In this document: positions 50,873-61,091 of the stretch, piece after piece
How positions within the stretch are numbered: position 1 is the first letter of the stretch
Layout: each line of letters opens with the position of its first letter
Source of the DNA: DATFQE01 sp963739085
Lineage (GTDB): Bacteria; Actinomycetota; Thermoleophilia; Gaiellales; Gaiellaceae
DNA length: 64,000 nt
Direction: 5' to 3'
Assembly: GCA_963739085.1 (NCBI GenBank)
Contig: CAVTZA010000012.1
Span: 310,001-374,000 of the forward strand
Translations under genes and position numbers: made by a program
The notes under the pieces: generated by a model
What the model was told of the DNA's origin: nothing
Seen by the model: only the letters and a program-made list of their open reading frames with translations
Database searches by the model: none

Positions 50873-50890
50873 TCGTCCGAGGGCGCCCGC
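50851..50890. terminator. Perfect 18-bp hairpin, bidirectional terminator
   Basis: Stem 50851-50868 pairs exactly with 50873-50890 around a CTGA loop. It sits between the luxR remnant (plus) and the end of the beta-glucosidase gene (minus), so it can stop transcription from both sides. The remnant's TGA is in the loop. Confidence 0.8.
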
Positions 50891-50896
50891 TTCGAC

Positions 50897-53203
50897 TCAC
50901 CGAACGGTGAACGACTTGGTCAGCGTCGCCGCCGAGCTGTCGCCGGCGTAGACGTCGATCTGACCCGGCTCCACGACGAACCTGCCGCGGCTGTCGTAGA
51001 AGCCGAAGTCGCTCCTGTCGAGCGTGAACCTGACCGTCTTGGCCTCGCCCGCGGCCAGCGTGACGCGCTCGAACCCGCGCAGACGGCGGACCGGCTGCGA
51101 GATGCTCGCCACCGGGTCGTGGATGTACAGCTGGACGACGTCGTCGCCCGTGCGCGTGCCGGTGTTCCTCACCGTCACCGTCACGTCGACGCTGCCGTTC
51201 CGCGACACGCTCGACCTGCTCAGCTGGAGGTTCGAGACGTCGAACGTCGTGTAGCTGAGCCCGTACCCGAACTCGTACAGCGGGGAGCAGCTCGGGATGT
51301 CGCGGTGACGCGAGTTGTACTTCGAGTCCGCATTGCACGGCCGCCCCGTCCGCTCGTGGTTGTAGTAGATCGGCACCTGGCCGAGCCGTCGCGGGAACGA
51401 CACGGGCAGCTTGCCGCCCGGGTTGACCTTGGCGAAGACGACGTCGGCGACCGCGTTGCCGGCCTGGACGCCCGGGAACCACGCCTCGAGGAGCGCAGGC
51501 ATGTCGCCGACGACGTCCTCGAGCGCCAGCGGGCGGCCGTTGAAGAGCACCACGGCGAACGGCTTGCCCGTCGCCTTGATCGCCTGGAGCAGCTCCTCCT
51601 GGCGACCCGGGAGGTCGAGCGTGCTGCGGGCCGCCGCCTCGCCGCTCATCTCCCGCGTCTCGCCGAGGGCGAGGACGACCTGGTCGGCTGCGCTCGCGAC
51701 GGCTACCGCCTCCGCGAAGCCGGCGTCGGAACCGCAACCCTCGGGATCGTTCGTCGGCGGCTCGGCGTTCGAGAGCTTGCAGCCCTCGGCGTAGGTCGCG
51801 CCGGGGCTCTGCGCGTTGATGCCGTCGAAGACCGTCACGGCATCCGAATCGCGTCCGGCGCCCCACCACGGGCCGAGCATGTCGTGCGCGTTTTTGGCGA
51901 GCGGGCCGATCACGGCCGTCTTCTTGGCCGGATCGAGCGGTAGGACGCCCTCGTTCTTGAGCAGGACCATCGAGCGACCCGCGGCTTTCCGCGCGGCGGC
52001 CACGGCGTCGGGCCGCAGCATCTGCGCCTCGGCCTCGGCCGGCGTGTAGGGCGCGTACGGATGCTCGAAGAGGCCGGCCCGGAACTTGATCCTGAGGATC
52101 CGCCGCACCGCGTCGTTGATGCGTCCCATCGTGATCCGGTGCTGCTGCAGCAGCTGCTTGCCGAAGTCGCGGATCAGCGTGCTGGTCATCTCCGAGTCGA
52201 CGCCCGAGTTGAGCGCGAGGGCCGCGGCGGCGGGGCCGTCGGCGGCGACGCCGTGCCCGCACTCGCCCGCGTCGGGGTTCTTCGGCGGACACGCGCGCAT
52301 CTCGGAGACGGCGGTCCAGTCGCTCTCGACGAACCCGTCGAAGTTCCATTCACCCTTGAGGATCTCGTTCATCGTGTAGTCGTTGCCGCAGCCGGGCACG
52401 CCGTTGATCGCGTTGAACGAGCACATCGCGGTGTCGGCGCCCGCGTCGATCGCGGCCTTGAACGGCGGCAGGTAGAAGTTCCGCAGCCGCTGCTCCGACA
52501 TGTCGGTCGTGTTGTAGTCCCGGCCCGCCTCGGGCTGGCCGTAGGCCACGAAGTGCTTCGGGCTCGCGACCAGCTTGTCGGTCGCGCTGTAGTCCTTCCC
52601 CTGGATCGCCTTCACGCGGGCGGCGGCATACACCGCGTTCAGATAGGGATCCTCGCCGGCCGCCTCGGAGATGCGCCCCCACCGCGGCTCGTGCGAGACG
52701 TCGATCATCGGCGCGTAGGTCTGCTTCAGCCCCACCGCGGCCGACTCCCGCGCGCCGTAGGTGTGGTCGTCGAACGCGACCTGCGAGTCGAAGCTCGCCC
52801 CCGCAGCGAGCGGGATCGGGAAGATCGTGCGGAAGCCGTGGATCGTGTCGAACGCGAAGAGGAGCGGGATCTTGAGCCGCGACTCCTCGACGGCGATGCG
52901 CTGGAGCTCCCTGATCCGCGCGGGATCGGTGACGCTGAGGACAGAGCCGAGCCCGTGGCGGACCTCCCCTTCGGTGACGAGAAAGTCCGGAAGCAGCTGG
53001 ATCTGCTCCAGCTTCTCCTCGAGCGTCATCCTCGAGACCAGGTCGTCGACCCGTGCCTCGATCTTGCCGTTTGCAGGCTTCCGTGTGGGCTGGAGCGCCT
53101 GCTCGTCCCCCGCCTTCGTCGCCGCGACCATGCCACCTGCGGCCGCCGCGCCGAAGGCGAGGATCAACACGGCAGCCGCGACCGTGAGCCTGAACCTCGT
53201 CAT
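50897..53203 (-). CDS. bglX: Secreted glycoside hydrolase family 3 beta-glucosidase
   Basis: This 768-aa GH3 enzyme has a signal peptide (TRFRLTVAAAVLILAFGAAA), then the barrel with DLVSRMTLEEKLEQIQ, FAFDTIHGFRTIFPIPL, EPRWGR, ASPKHFVAYG and the nucleophile Asp in GFVESDWTAV. The alpha/beta sandwich follows (MVLLKNEGVLPLD, LGETREMSGE), then a C-terminal fibronectin-III-like domain (YEFGYGLSYTTF onward). It hydrolyses beta-glucosides outside the membrane. ATG 53203 has AAGGGGG upstream; a longer TTG start would bury the signal peptide. It follows an ABC importer operon on the same strand. Confidence 0.92.
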   Translation of the reverse strand: MTRFRLTVAAAVLILAFGAAAAGGMVAATKAGDEQALQPTRKPANGKIEARVDDLVSRMTLEEKLEQIQLLPDFLVTEGEVRHGLGSVLSVTDPARIRELQRIAVEESRLKIPLLFAFDTIHGFRTIFPIPLAAGASFDSQVAFDDHTYGARESAAVGLKQTYAPMIDVSHEPRWGRISEAAGEDPYLNAVYAAARVKAIQGKDYSATDKLVASPKHFVAYGQPEAGRDYNTTDMSEQRLRNFYLPPFKAAIDAGADTAMCSFNAINGVPGCGNDYTMNEILKGEWNFDGFVESDWTAVSEMRACPPKNPDAGECGHGVAADGPAAAALALNSGVDSEMTSTLIRDFGKQLLQQHRITMGRINDAVRRILRIKFRAGLFEHPYAPYTPAEAEAQMLRPDAVAAARKAAGRSMVLLKNEGVLPLDPAKKTAVIGPLAKNAHDMLGPWWGAGRDSDAVTVFDGINAQSPGATYAEGCKLSNAEPPTNDPEGCGSDAGFAEAVAVASAADQVVLALGETREMSGEAAARSTLDLPGRQEELLQAIKATGKPFAVVLFNGRPLALEDVVGDMPALLEAWFPGVQAGNAVADVVFAKVNPGGKLPVSFPRRLGQVPIYYNHERTGRPCNADSKYNSRHRDIPSCSPLYEFGYGLSYTTFDVSNLQLSRSSVSRNGSVDVTVTVRNTGTRTGDDVVQLYIHDPVASISQPVRRLRGFERVTLAAGEAKTVRFTLDRSDFGFYDSRGRFVVEPGQIDVYAGDSSAATLTKSFTVR

Positions 53204-53278
53204 GTTTTTCGCCCCCTTGGAGGAGTAGCGGTACCGGAGGGGCGGTACCCCTGGCTCCAAGAGCCAAACGCGGTCCGG

Positions 53279-54294
<1,016 letters not shown>

Positions 54295-54298
<4 letters not shown>

Positions 54299-55311
54299 GC
54301 GGCTGCCGGCCTCGAACGCAGCCGTCGCCAGATGCGCCGCTTCTCCGCGACCGGCAGGTGGCAGGCAACGAGGTGGCCCGGGTCCGACGCGAGCAGCCCG
54401 GGGTCGATCGAGCGGCAGATCGGCATCGTGTACGGACAGCGCGGATGGAAGTGGCAGCCGCTCGGAAGGTCGATCAGGCTGGGCGGAGCGCCCTCGATCG
54501 GCGTCAGGCGCGACCGCCGGGGGCTGTCCAGCCGGGGAATCGACTCCAGCAGGCCCCACGTGTACGGGTGCTCGGGCGCGTCGAGGATCGTCGTGCGCGA
54601 CCCCTGCTCGACGATCCGGCCGGCGTACATGACCGCGACCCGGTCGGCGGTCTCGGCGATGACGCCGAGGTCGTGGGTGATCAGCACGACGGCGGTCGAG
54701 AACTCCCGCTGGAGCGTCCTGATCAGCTCGAGGATCTGCGCCTGGACGGTGACGTCGAGCGCCGTCGTGGGCTCGTCGGCGATCAGTACGTCCGGTCCGA
54801 GCACGAGCGCCATCGCGATCATTACCCGCTGCCGCATCCCGCCGGAGAGCTGGTGCGGATACGCGTCGACCAGCGCGGCCGGGTTCGGGATCTCCACGGA
54901 GGCGAGCGCCTGGATTGCGCGGCTCCTCGCCGCCCGTTTGGACACCCGCTCGTGCGCGCGTATCGCCTCCTCGATCTGCCAGCCGACCTTGTAGAGCGGG
55001 TGCAGCGACGAGAGCGGGTCCTGGAAGATCATCGCGATCCGCCGGCCGCGGATAGCCCTCAGCCGGTCGCTGGAAAGTCGCAGCAGGTCGAGGCCGTCGA
55101 ACAGGACCTCGCCGCTCACCGTGGCGTTCGGCAGCCGCGTCAGGCCCATCACCGTCATCGCCGTGACGCTCTTGCCCGAGCCGGACTCGCCGACGACCCC
55201 GAGCGTCTGTCCGCGCTCGACCGAGGTCGACACGCCGTCGACCGCGTGGACGACGCCGTCCCGCGTCTGGAAGGTGACGCGCAGGTCGCGGATCTCCAGC
55301 AGGGCGGCCAC
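54295..55311 (-). CDS. Peptide/oligosaccharide-type ABC transporter ATP-binding protein (OppD/DppD-like)
   Basis: This 338-aa ATPase has Walker A GESGSGKSV (about 42-50), Q-loop MIFQDPLSSLHPLYKVG, signature LSGGMRQRVMIAMAL, Walker B LIADEPTTALDV, H-loop LITHDLGVI, and the Cys cluster CHFHPRCPYTMPICR near the end. GTG 55311 follows the permease stop by one base. It pairs with the OppF-like protein. Confidence 0.92.
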
Positions 55312-55312
55312 G

Positions 55313-56356
55313 TCAGTAGCGCACGCGCGGGTCGAGGAACGCGTACGCGATGTCGACGATCAGGTTCGCCACGATGATGAAGATCGCCCCGAACAGCACC
55401 GTGCCCTGGATCGCCGGCAGATCGGAGTTGACGATCGAGTCGTAGGCGAAGCGGCCGACTCCCGGGATGTTGAACACCGTCTCGGTGAGCACGGCGCCGC
55501 CCAGCAGGATCCCGATGTCGAGCCCCGCGATGGTGACGACCGGCGTCAGCGCCGCACGGAGACCGTGCTTGAGCACGACGCGCTTCTCTCCGAGGCCCTT
55601 CGCGCGTGCCGTACGGATGTAGTCCTCGCCCAGGACCTCGATCAGGTTGCCGCGCACCATCCGCGCGTAGAAGGCCGCGAAGGCCGCCGCGAGCACGAAC
55701 CAGGGCAAGATCAGCGACTTGAACCAGCCGGTGGGATCCTGGGTGAGCGGCACGTAGCTCCCGGCGCCGCCGAAGAGCGGGATGCGGCCGATGTCGTCGG
55801 CGAACATGAAGAGCGCGACGAGCCCGAGCCAGTAGACCGGCGCCGAGATGCCGACGAGCGCGGCGCCCATGGCGAACCGGTCGAGCAGCGAGCGCGGCCG
55901 GACCGCCGAGAGGACGCCGATCGGGATGCCGATCAGCAGCCAGACCACGACCGCCCCGACCGTCAGGGAGAGGGTCGCCGGCAGGCGCGAGAAGATCTCC
56001 GACCGGACGGAGACGTTGTTCTGGTACGAGTAGCCGAGGTCGAAGTGCAGGACCAGGTTCTTCATGTAGATGGAGAACTGGTCGTAGACGGGCCGATCGA
56101 GGCCGAGCGCGTGGCGGATCTGCGCGATCAGCTCGGGGGTGGCCTGCCTCCCAGCGCGGAGAGCGGCCGGGTCCGCCGACGGGAAGGCGTAGAAGATCAG
56201 GAACGTCAGCGCGCTGACGATCCCGAGCATCGCGATCGCCCAGAGCAGGCGCCGGATGATGTAGAGCGTCATCGACGACCCCAGCCACCGGGGGAGCGCC
56301 CGGGGCGGGCGAGGGCCCGGGCGCTCCAGCTCGACCGGTGAGGACGTAACCGCCAC
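55313..56356 (-). CDS. Peptide-type ABC transporter permease (DppB/OppB-like)
   Basis: This 347-aa permease has an N-terminal extension of about 28 residues (Pro/Arg-rich), then MTLYIIRRLLWAIAMLGIVS, the usual first helix, and RQATPELIAQIRHALGLDRP, the conserved periplasmic region, six helices and the EAA loop YIRTARAKGLGEKRVVLKHGLR (about 245). GTG 56356 and an internal ATG at 56272 are both possible starts; the latter matches the family N-terminus better. Confidence 0.88.
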   Translation of the reverse strand: MAVTSSPVELERPGPRPPRALPRWLGSSMTLYIIRRLLWAIAMLGIVSALTFLIFYAFPSADPAALRAGRQATPELIAQIRHALGLDRPVYDQFSIYMKNLVLHFDLGYSYQNNVSVRSEIFSRLPATLSLTVGAVVVWLLIGIPIGVLSAVRPRSLLDRFAMGAALVGISAPVYWLGLVALFMFADDIGRIPLFGGAGSYVPLTQDPTGWFKSLILPWFVLAAAFAAFYARMVRGNLIEVLGEDYIRTARAKGLGEKRVVLKHGLRAALTPVVTIAGLDIGILLGGAVLTETVFNIPGVGRFAYDSIVNSDLPAIQGTVLFGAIFIIVANLIVDIAYAFLDPRVRY

Positions 56357-56360
56357 CGGC

Positions 56361-58178
56361 CTACTTGACGGCCATGAAGGTCACGTCCGGGCTGCCGCCG
56401 TTCCACAGCTCGGCAGCCGGCGTGACATGGCTCGAGAACAGCGTGGGGAAGTCCTCCCAGAGCCACGGGATCGCCCCGGCCGTCTTCGTCACTTCCTTGT
56501 CGATCCGGCCCCAGTCGGCGTAGCGCTGGCTCGGGTTGATCACGCGCTTGGCCTGGTCCATCTGCTTGTTGAGGCTCGGAATGTCGAGCAGCGGCCAGTT
56601 GGAGTTGTTCACCGAGGTGATGCTCTGGCCGTTGAACGTCACGTTAAGGATCGCCTGCGGCTCGTGGAAGTCGGGCAGCCACCCGACGTTCGGGCAGACG
56701 TTCGGCTCGTTCTTCGGGACGCTGCAGAACCGCGTGTACATGGTCGAGTGCGTGACCGAGATCGTCTTCACCCGGAGGCCGATCTTGGCCAGGTCGGCCG
56801 CAACCACCTGGGCGGTGTTGGAGCCCGGCGGCGTGTTGTCGGCGACCATCGTCAGCTGCTTCCCCGTGTACATCCCGCTCGGGTAGCCCGCTGCACGCAT
56901 GAGCGACTTCGCCTTCGCCACGTTGCCGGAGAAGTCCGGGCTCGGGAACGGATCGAAGCCGAGCCCGCCCGACTGGACGAAGCCCTTGTTCCCGAAGCTC
57001 GGGTCGATGAAGTGCGTGGCGATCCGCCCGTCGATGGGCCCGCCGCGCGTCAGGCGCAGGGCGTTGCGGTCGAGCACGTAGGCGACTGCCTCGCGGACGT
57101 CGAGCTTGTTGAACGGCGCCTTGCGAGTGTTCAGCGCGATGTAGCGGCTTCCGCCCGTGGGCGTGAAGACCAGCTGCGAGCGCTGGGCCTTGTTGCTCTG
57201 GATCGACCGCAGCTCGGCCGGCGTGGGCGGCGTGTCGCCGTTCACGTCAGCCGACCCGCTCAGGATCTGACGCGTCATCACGGTCGGATCCTGGAAGCCC
57301 TCCTTGAAGAGGATCTTGTCGGCGTTGGCCGGGCGCCAGCTCGTGCTCGCGTTCCAGTTCGGGTTGCGGACGAGCTCGATCAGCTTGCCCGGCTGGTAGC
57401 CGATGCCGTTGATGTTGCCGGACGCGTTGTTCTTGATCATGTACGGCCCGGTCGCAACCTGGTGCAGCCCGTAGTTCGACAGGGTCTGGTTGTCGTACTT
57501 CCGCGCGTACTCGGCGGGCACCGGGGCAGTGAGGGGCAGCCCGAGCGCGCCCACGAACACACCGAGCGGCTGCTTGAGCTTGAACACGATCGTGGTCGGG
57601 TTCGGGGTCTGGATGCCGCTGATGCTCGGCACCTTCGCGGCGGCCTTCGCCGGCGCCCCGACGAGGTCGCCGAAGTAGGCCTGGACGTAGCCGCCGGCCA
57701 CGCTCGTCGCGAAGCCGCGCTCGATCGCGTACTTGACGTCGCTCGAGGTGACCTCACGGTTCACGGGCGGGCTGAAGCGAACGCCCTTGCGGATGTGCAC
57801 CGTCACGGTCTTGCCGTCCTTCGAGACCTTCGGCATGGCCGACGCGAGGTCGGGAATGGCGTTGACGCTGTTCGGCTTGAAGGCGAGCAGCGGCCGCTGT
57901 GTGGCGTACGTGATCTCGTACGAGAACGAGTAGTACGCCTGGCCCGGGTCGATGTGGTCGACGTCGCCGGCGGACAGCACGGTGATCGTGCCGCCCTTCT
58001 TCGCAGGGTCACTCCCCTTCGCGGCGGCTCCGTAGCTCCGCAGCGAGCCCGACGCGGACGTCGTGGTCGTGCCCGTGCTCGAGCTTGCGCTCGAGTCGGA
58101 GCCGGAGCCGCAACCGGCGGCTGCCAGGCCGAGGAAGGTGACGAGCACCGCGGCCGCGGCCGCGGACATGGTTTTCAT
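56361..58178 (-). CDS. Extracellular solute-binding lipoprotein, family 5
   Basis: This 605-aa lipoprotein has signal and lipobox LAAAGC with the lipid-bearing Cys at residue 23, a Ser/Thr-rich linker, and a family 5 (DppA/OppA/NikA) fold with VDHIDPGQAYYSFSYEITYA, VTVHIRKGVRFSPPVNREV, SSDVKYAIERG and DVREAVAYVLDRNALRL. It binds peptides or oligosaccharides and delivers them to the permeases on both sides. ATG 58178 is preceded by AAGGAGA. A beta-glucosidase at the end of the run hints at oligosaccharide uptake. Confidence 0.9.
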   Translation of the reverse strand: MKTMSAAAAAVLVTFLGLAAAGCGSGSDSSASSSTGTTTTSASGSLRSYGAAAKGSDPAKKGGTITVLSAGDVDHIDPGQAYYSFSYEITYATQRPLLAFKPNSVNAIPDLASAMPKVSKDGKTVTVHIRKGVRFSPPVNREVTSSDVKYAIERGFATSVAGGYVQAYFGDLVGAPAKAAAKVPSISGIQTPNPTTIVFKLKQPLGVFVGALGLPLTAPVPAEYARKYDNQTLSNYGLHQVATGPYMIKNNASGNINGIGYQPGKLIELVRNPNWNASTSWRPANADKILFKEGFQDPTVMTRQILSGSADVNGDTPPTPAELRSIQSNKAQRSQLVFTPTGGSRYIALNTRKAPFNKLDVREAVAYVLDRNALRLTRGGPIDGRIATHFIDPSFGNKGFVQSGGLGFDPFPSPDFSGNVAKAKSLMRAAGYPSGMYTGKQLTMVADNTPPGSNTAQVVAADLAKIGLRVKTISVTHSTMYTRFCSVPKNEPNVCPNVGWLPDFHEPQAILNVTFNGQSITSVNNSNWPLLDIPSLNKQMDQAKRVINPSQRYADWGRIDKEVTKTAGAIPWLWEDFPTLFSSHVTPAAELWNGGSPDVTFMAVK

Positions 58179-58213
58179 TGGTTCTCCTTTCCGATGCGCG
58201 TTGCGGCCATCGT

Positions 58214-59203
58214 TCAGGCCGCCATGCGCGGGTCGAGGGCGTCGCGGACGCCGTCTCCGACGAGGTTGAAAGCCAGCACGGTGAGGAGGAGGGCGGCCCC
58301 CGGGAACGCGAAGAACCACCAGGCCGTGTTGAAGATCGGGGTGGCCTCGGCGATCATCTCGCCCCAGCTCGCCTGGGGCGGGTTGATGCCGACGCCGAGG
58401 TACGAAAGCGCCGCCTCGAGCAGGATGTTCTGCGGAATCAGCAGCGTCGTCACGACGACGATCGGCGCGACGAGGTTGGGCAGGATCTCGCGGAAGAGGA
58501 TCGCCGCGTCGCTCGCGCCGACGGCGCGCGCCGCCTCCACGAACTCCTTCTCGCGGAGCGAGAGCACCTGGCCACGGATGAGGCGGCCGACGTACGTCCA
58601 GTTGATGATCACGATCGCCGCGACCACCGTCGACAGGCCCGGCTTGATCAGGCCGCGGACGCAGCCGTTCCCGAGCGAACAGGCCGACGCGATCCCGAGC
58701 GCCAGCAGGAGGACGGGAAAGGCGAGCGTGACGTCGATCACGCGCGAGATGAGCGTGTCGGTTACGCCGCGGTAATACCCGGCGAGCAACCCGAAGATCA
58801 CGCCGGTGATCACCGCGAGCGTGGTTGCGAAGAGCGCGACCTCGAGCGAGACCCGCGCGCCGTAGAGCACGCGCGAGAACACGTCCTCACCGACGGTGTC
58901 GACGCCGAACAGGAAGCGCGAGGACGGGCCCGTGGGCGTCCCGTACTGCTGATCGAGGGCCGCCGGGTACTGCGCGTTCGGCGGGTGGGCGATTGCCTTG
59001 ACGATCACCGGCGCCAGGAGCGCCAGCAGGATCTCCACGACGATGAACACCATCGCGGCGACCGCGAGCTTGTCCCGCCGGAACTGCTCGAAGAAGAGCT
59101 GCCAGGGCGTCCGGCCGGCGACAGCGCCGCTCCCGCGCGGCGCGGGAGCGGCGACGTCCCCTGGAGCCGTGCCGGGGGTGGGTGAGACGAGGAGATCGGA
59201 CAT
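58214..59203 (-). CDS. Peptide-type ABC transporter permease (DppC/OppC-like)
   Basis: This 329-aa permease has the DppC N-terminal region (WQLFFEQFRRDKLAVAAMVF), a large external loop LFGVDTVGEDVFSRVLYGAR, six helices and the EAA loop EFVEAARAVGASDAAILFREILPN (about 229-252), ending LGDGVRDALDPRMAA in family style. It is first in the operon, ahead of the lipoprotein gene, an order that is less common than permeases side by side. Confidence 0.92.
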   Translation of the reverse strand: MSDLLVSPTPGTAPGDVAAPAPRGSGAVAGRTPWQLFFEQFRRDKLAVAAMVFIVVEILLALLAPVIVKAIAHPPNAQYPAALDQQYGTPTGPSSRFLFGVDTVGEDVFSRVLYGARVSLEVALFATTLAVITGVIFGLLAGYYRGVTDTLISRVIDVTLAFPVLLLALGIASACSLGNGCVRGLIKPGLSTVVAAIVIINWTYVGRLIRGQVLSLREKEFVEAARAVGASDAAILFREILPNLVAPIVVVTTLLIPQNILLEAALSYLGVGINPPQASWGEMIAEATPIFNTAWWFFAFPGAALLLTVLAFNLVGDGVRDALDPRMAA

Positions 59204-59332
59204 CGGCTCTCATCGGTTCAGGGTGCTCATCCGGCGGCGGTTGGGTCATCGTGCGGACGGAGGATCCGTACGCCGCTTTTGGGGGACGCGGAGTAGGAGA
59301 CCGAGCGGTCCTCCGGTTCAGCCTTTCGGCGT

Positions 59333-60181
59333 CTAACTTCGCTGAGCTGCGTGGCCGAGCCGGGGCAGCAGCCGCCGGTGGGGCCGGCCTTCCTCCGGTC
59401 CTGCCTCCCAGCGGAAGCGGCGGACCGCGACCGCCAGGCCGACGACGCCCCAGGCGGCGATCTCGGCGAGGTCGCCGAACGCGAAGCCGCTGCCCGTGGT
59501 GTACGGGCTGAAGCAGGCCGTGAACGCCTCGACCAGGTGGCTGAGCGGGAAGATGTGGGCGACCCTCACGACCCAGTCCGGCGCATTCGTGAGCGGGAAG
59601 AAGACGCCCGACAGGAAGAGCAGCGGGAACAGGGTCAGGTTCGAGATCGCGGGAGCGGTGTCCGCGCGGCGCACGAAGGTCGAGACCGCGAGCCCGATCG
59701 CGGCCAGGCAGGCGGCGCCGAGGAACGCAGTGACGATCGCGGCCGGGAGGAGGCTCGGATAGATGTGGACGCCGAACGCCGGCACGGACACGACGATCAT
59801 CAGCGCCGCGCCGGCGACACCCATGACGACGACCGAGACGAGCCAGGCGGCCAGGTAGGTCCAGGGGCTCAGCGGCGTCCCGCGAACGCGCTTGAGGATC
59901 CCCAGCTCGCGGGCACTGGCCAGGCCGAAGATCGGCACCGTGTAGCACGACACTGCCAGCGCGTAGATCCCGATCGAAGGCGCGAAGTACTGGGCATAGT
60001 CGACCTTCCCTCCCGGCACGCTCACCTGGGTGCCGCGGCTGGTCGCGTTCAGCAGCGCGAGCAGGACGAGCGGGAAGATCAGCGCGAAGAACGCGGCCCG
60101 CGGCGTGCGCCGGATGATGACCAGGCGGGCGCGCACCCAGTGGGCGAGCAGTTGGAGCTCCGAGCGGCTAGGCCGCCTCAC
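59333..60181 (-). CDS. ABC-2 type exporter permease
   Basis: This 282-aa permease has six hydrophobic segments in the ABC-2 layout: RTPRAAFFALIFPLVLLALL near the start, the motif RELGILKRVRGTPLSPWTYL (about 91-110), helices around 110-135 and 145-165, LFPLLFLSGVFFPLTNAPDW and a last helix. This family exports drugs, antibiotics or lipids. GTG 60181 overlaps the end of its ATPase gene. 129 bp between this gene and the importer operon show no gene or clear signal. Confidence 0.88.
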   Translation of the reverse strand: MRRPSRSELQLLAHWVRARLVIIRRTPRAAFFALIFPLVLLALLNATSRGTQVSVPGGKVDYAQYFAPSIGIYALAVSCYTVPIFGLASARELGILKRVRGTPLSPWTYLAAWLVSVVVMGVAGAALMIVVSVPAFGVHIYPSLLPAAIVTAFLGAACLAAIGLAVSTFVRRADTAPAISNLTLFPLLFLSGVFFPLTNAPDWVVRVAHIFPLSHLVEAFTACFSPYTTGSGFAFGDLAEIAAWGVVGLAVAVRRFRWEAGPEEGRPHRRLLPRLGHAAQRS

Positions 60182-61091
60182 GGCGCCTCTCGTCGGTCAG
60201 CTCGAGGTAGACGTCCTCGAGCGACGGGCGGGTGACCGTGAGGCCGTCCAGCTCTTCGCCGCGGTCGGAGGCCCAGATCACGAGCTCGCGCAGGTCCCGG
60301 GTCGGCGCTCGGGTGCGGAACGTGAGCCGGCCGTCGGCCTGCTCGAGGGCGACGTCGCCCGGGATGGGCAGCTCGCCGACGTCGACGCCGTCGGGCCGGC
60401 GGAAGGTGACGACGGCGAGCCCGTGCTCGCGGCCGGCCAGGGTCGACGGGTCGCCCTCGGCGACGATCCGGCCCGCGGCGATCACGGCGACGCGATCGGC
60501 GAGCCGCTGGGCCTCCTCCATGTAGTGCGTGGTCAGCAGGATCGTCTTGCGGAGGGAGCGCAGGCCGTCGACCAGCTCCCAGGCGCGTCGCCGCGCGGAG
60601 GGGTCGAAGCCGGTCGTGGGCTCGTCGAGAAAGATCAGCTCGGGGTCGCCGGCGATCCCCACGGCCAGGTCGAGCCTGCGCTTCTGCCCGCCCGAGAGCG
60701 TCTCCACCCGGGCGTTTCGCTTCTCCTGGAGCCCGACGAGCTCGACGACCTCGTCGACCGGGCGCGGCCGTGGGTACGCGGCGCTGTACAGCGCGACGAC
60801 CTCGCGGACGGTGAGCACAGGCTCGAGCCCGCCCTCCTGCGGGACGATGCCGATGCGCTCGCGCAGCTCGCGCGGCCGCAGGCCGGGGTCGAAGCCGAGC
60901 ACGTCGACGTCGCCGCCGCTGCGGGCGCGATGTCCCTCGAGGATCTCGACGACGGTCGTCTTCCCGGCCCCGTTGGGCCCGAGCAGGCCGAAGACCTCGC
61001 CCCTGTCGATCGTCAGGTCGATCCCCGCGACCGCCTCCAGCGACTCGTATGCCTTCCGGAGGCCGCGAGCCCTGACGACGGGGCGGCTCAC
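60168..61091 (-). CDS. ABC exporter ATP-binding protein (DrrA/CcmA type)
   Basis: This 307-aa ATPase has Walker A GPNGAGKTT (about 39-47), Q-loop VPQEGGLEPVLTV, signature LSGGQKRRLDLAVGIAG, Walker B LIFLDEPTTGFDPSARR, H-loop LTTHYMEEA and the C-terminal extension ending PSLEDVYLELTDERR, typical of DrrA-type drug exporters. It works with the permease downstream. GTG 61091 overlaps the sigma factor end by four bases. Confidence 0.92.
   Translation of the reverse strand: MSRPVVRARGLRKAYESLEAVAGIDLTIDRGEVFGLLGPNGAGKTTVVEILEGHRARSGGDVDVLGFDPGLRPRELRERIGIVPQEGGLEPVLTVREVVALYSAAYPRPRPVDEVVELVGLQEKRNARVETLSGGQKRRLDLAVGIAGDPELIFLDEPTTGFDPSARRRAWELVDGLRSLRKTILLTTHYMEEAQRLADRVAVIAAGRIVAEGDPSTLAGREHGLAVVTFRRPDGVDVGELPIPGDVALEQADGRLTFRTRAPTRDLRELVIWASDRGEELDGLTVTRPSLEDVYLELTDERRREAA

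Noticed and set aside
56427..58775. Plus-strand frame of 782 codons
   Set aside because: Antisense to the solute-binding lipoprotein and permease genes; no domain, Arg/Val/Asp-rich.
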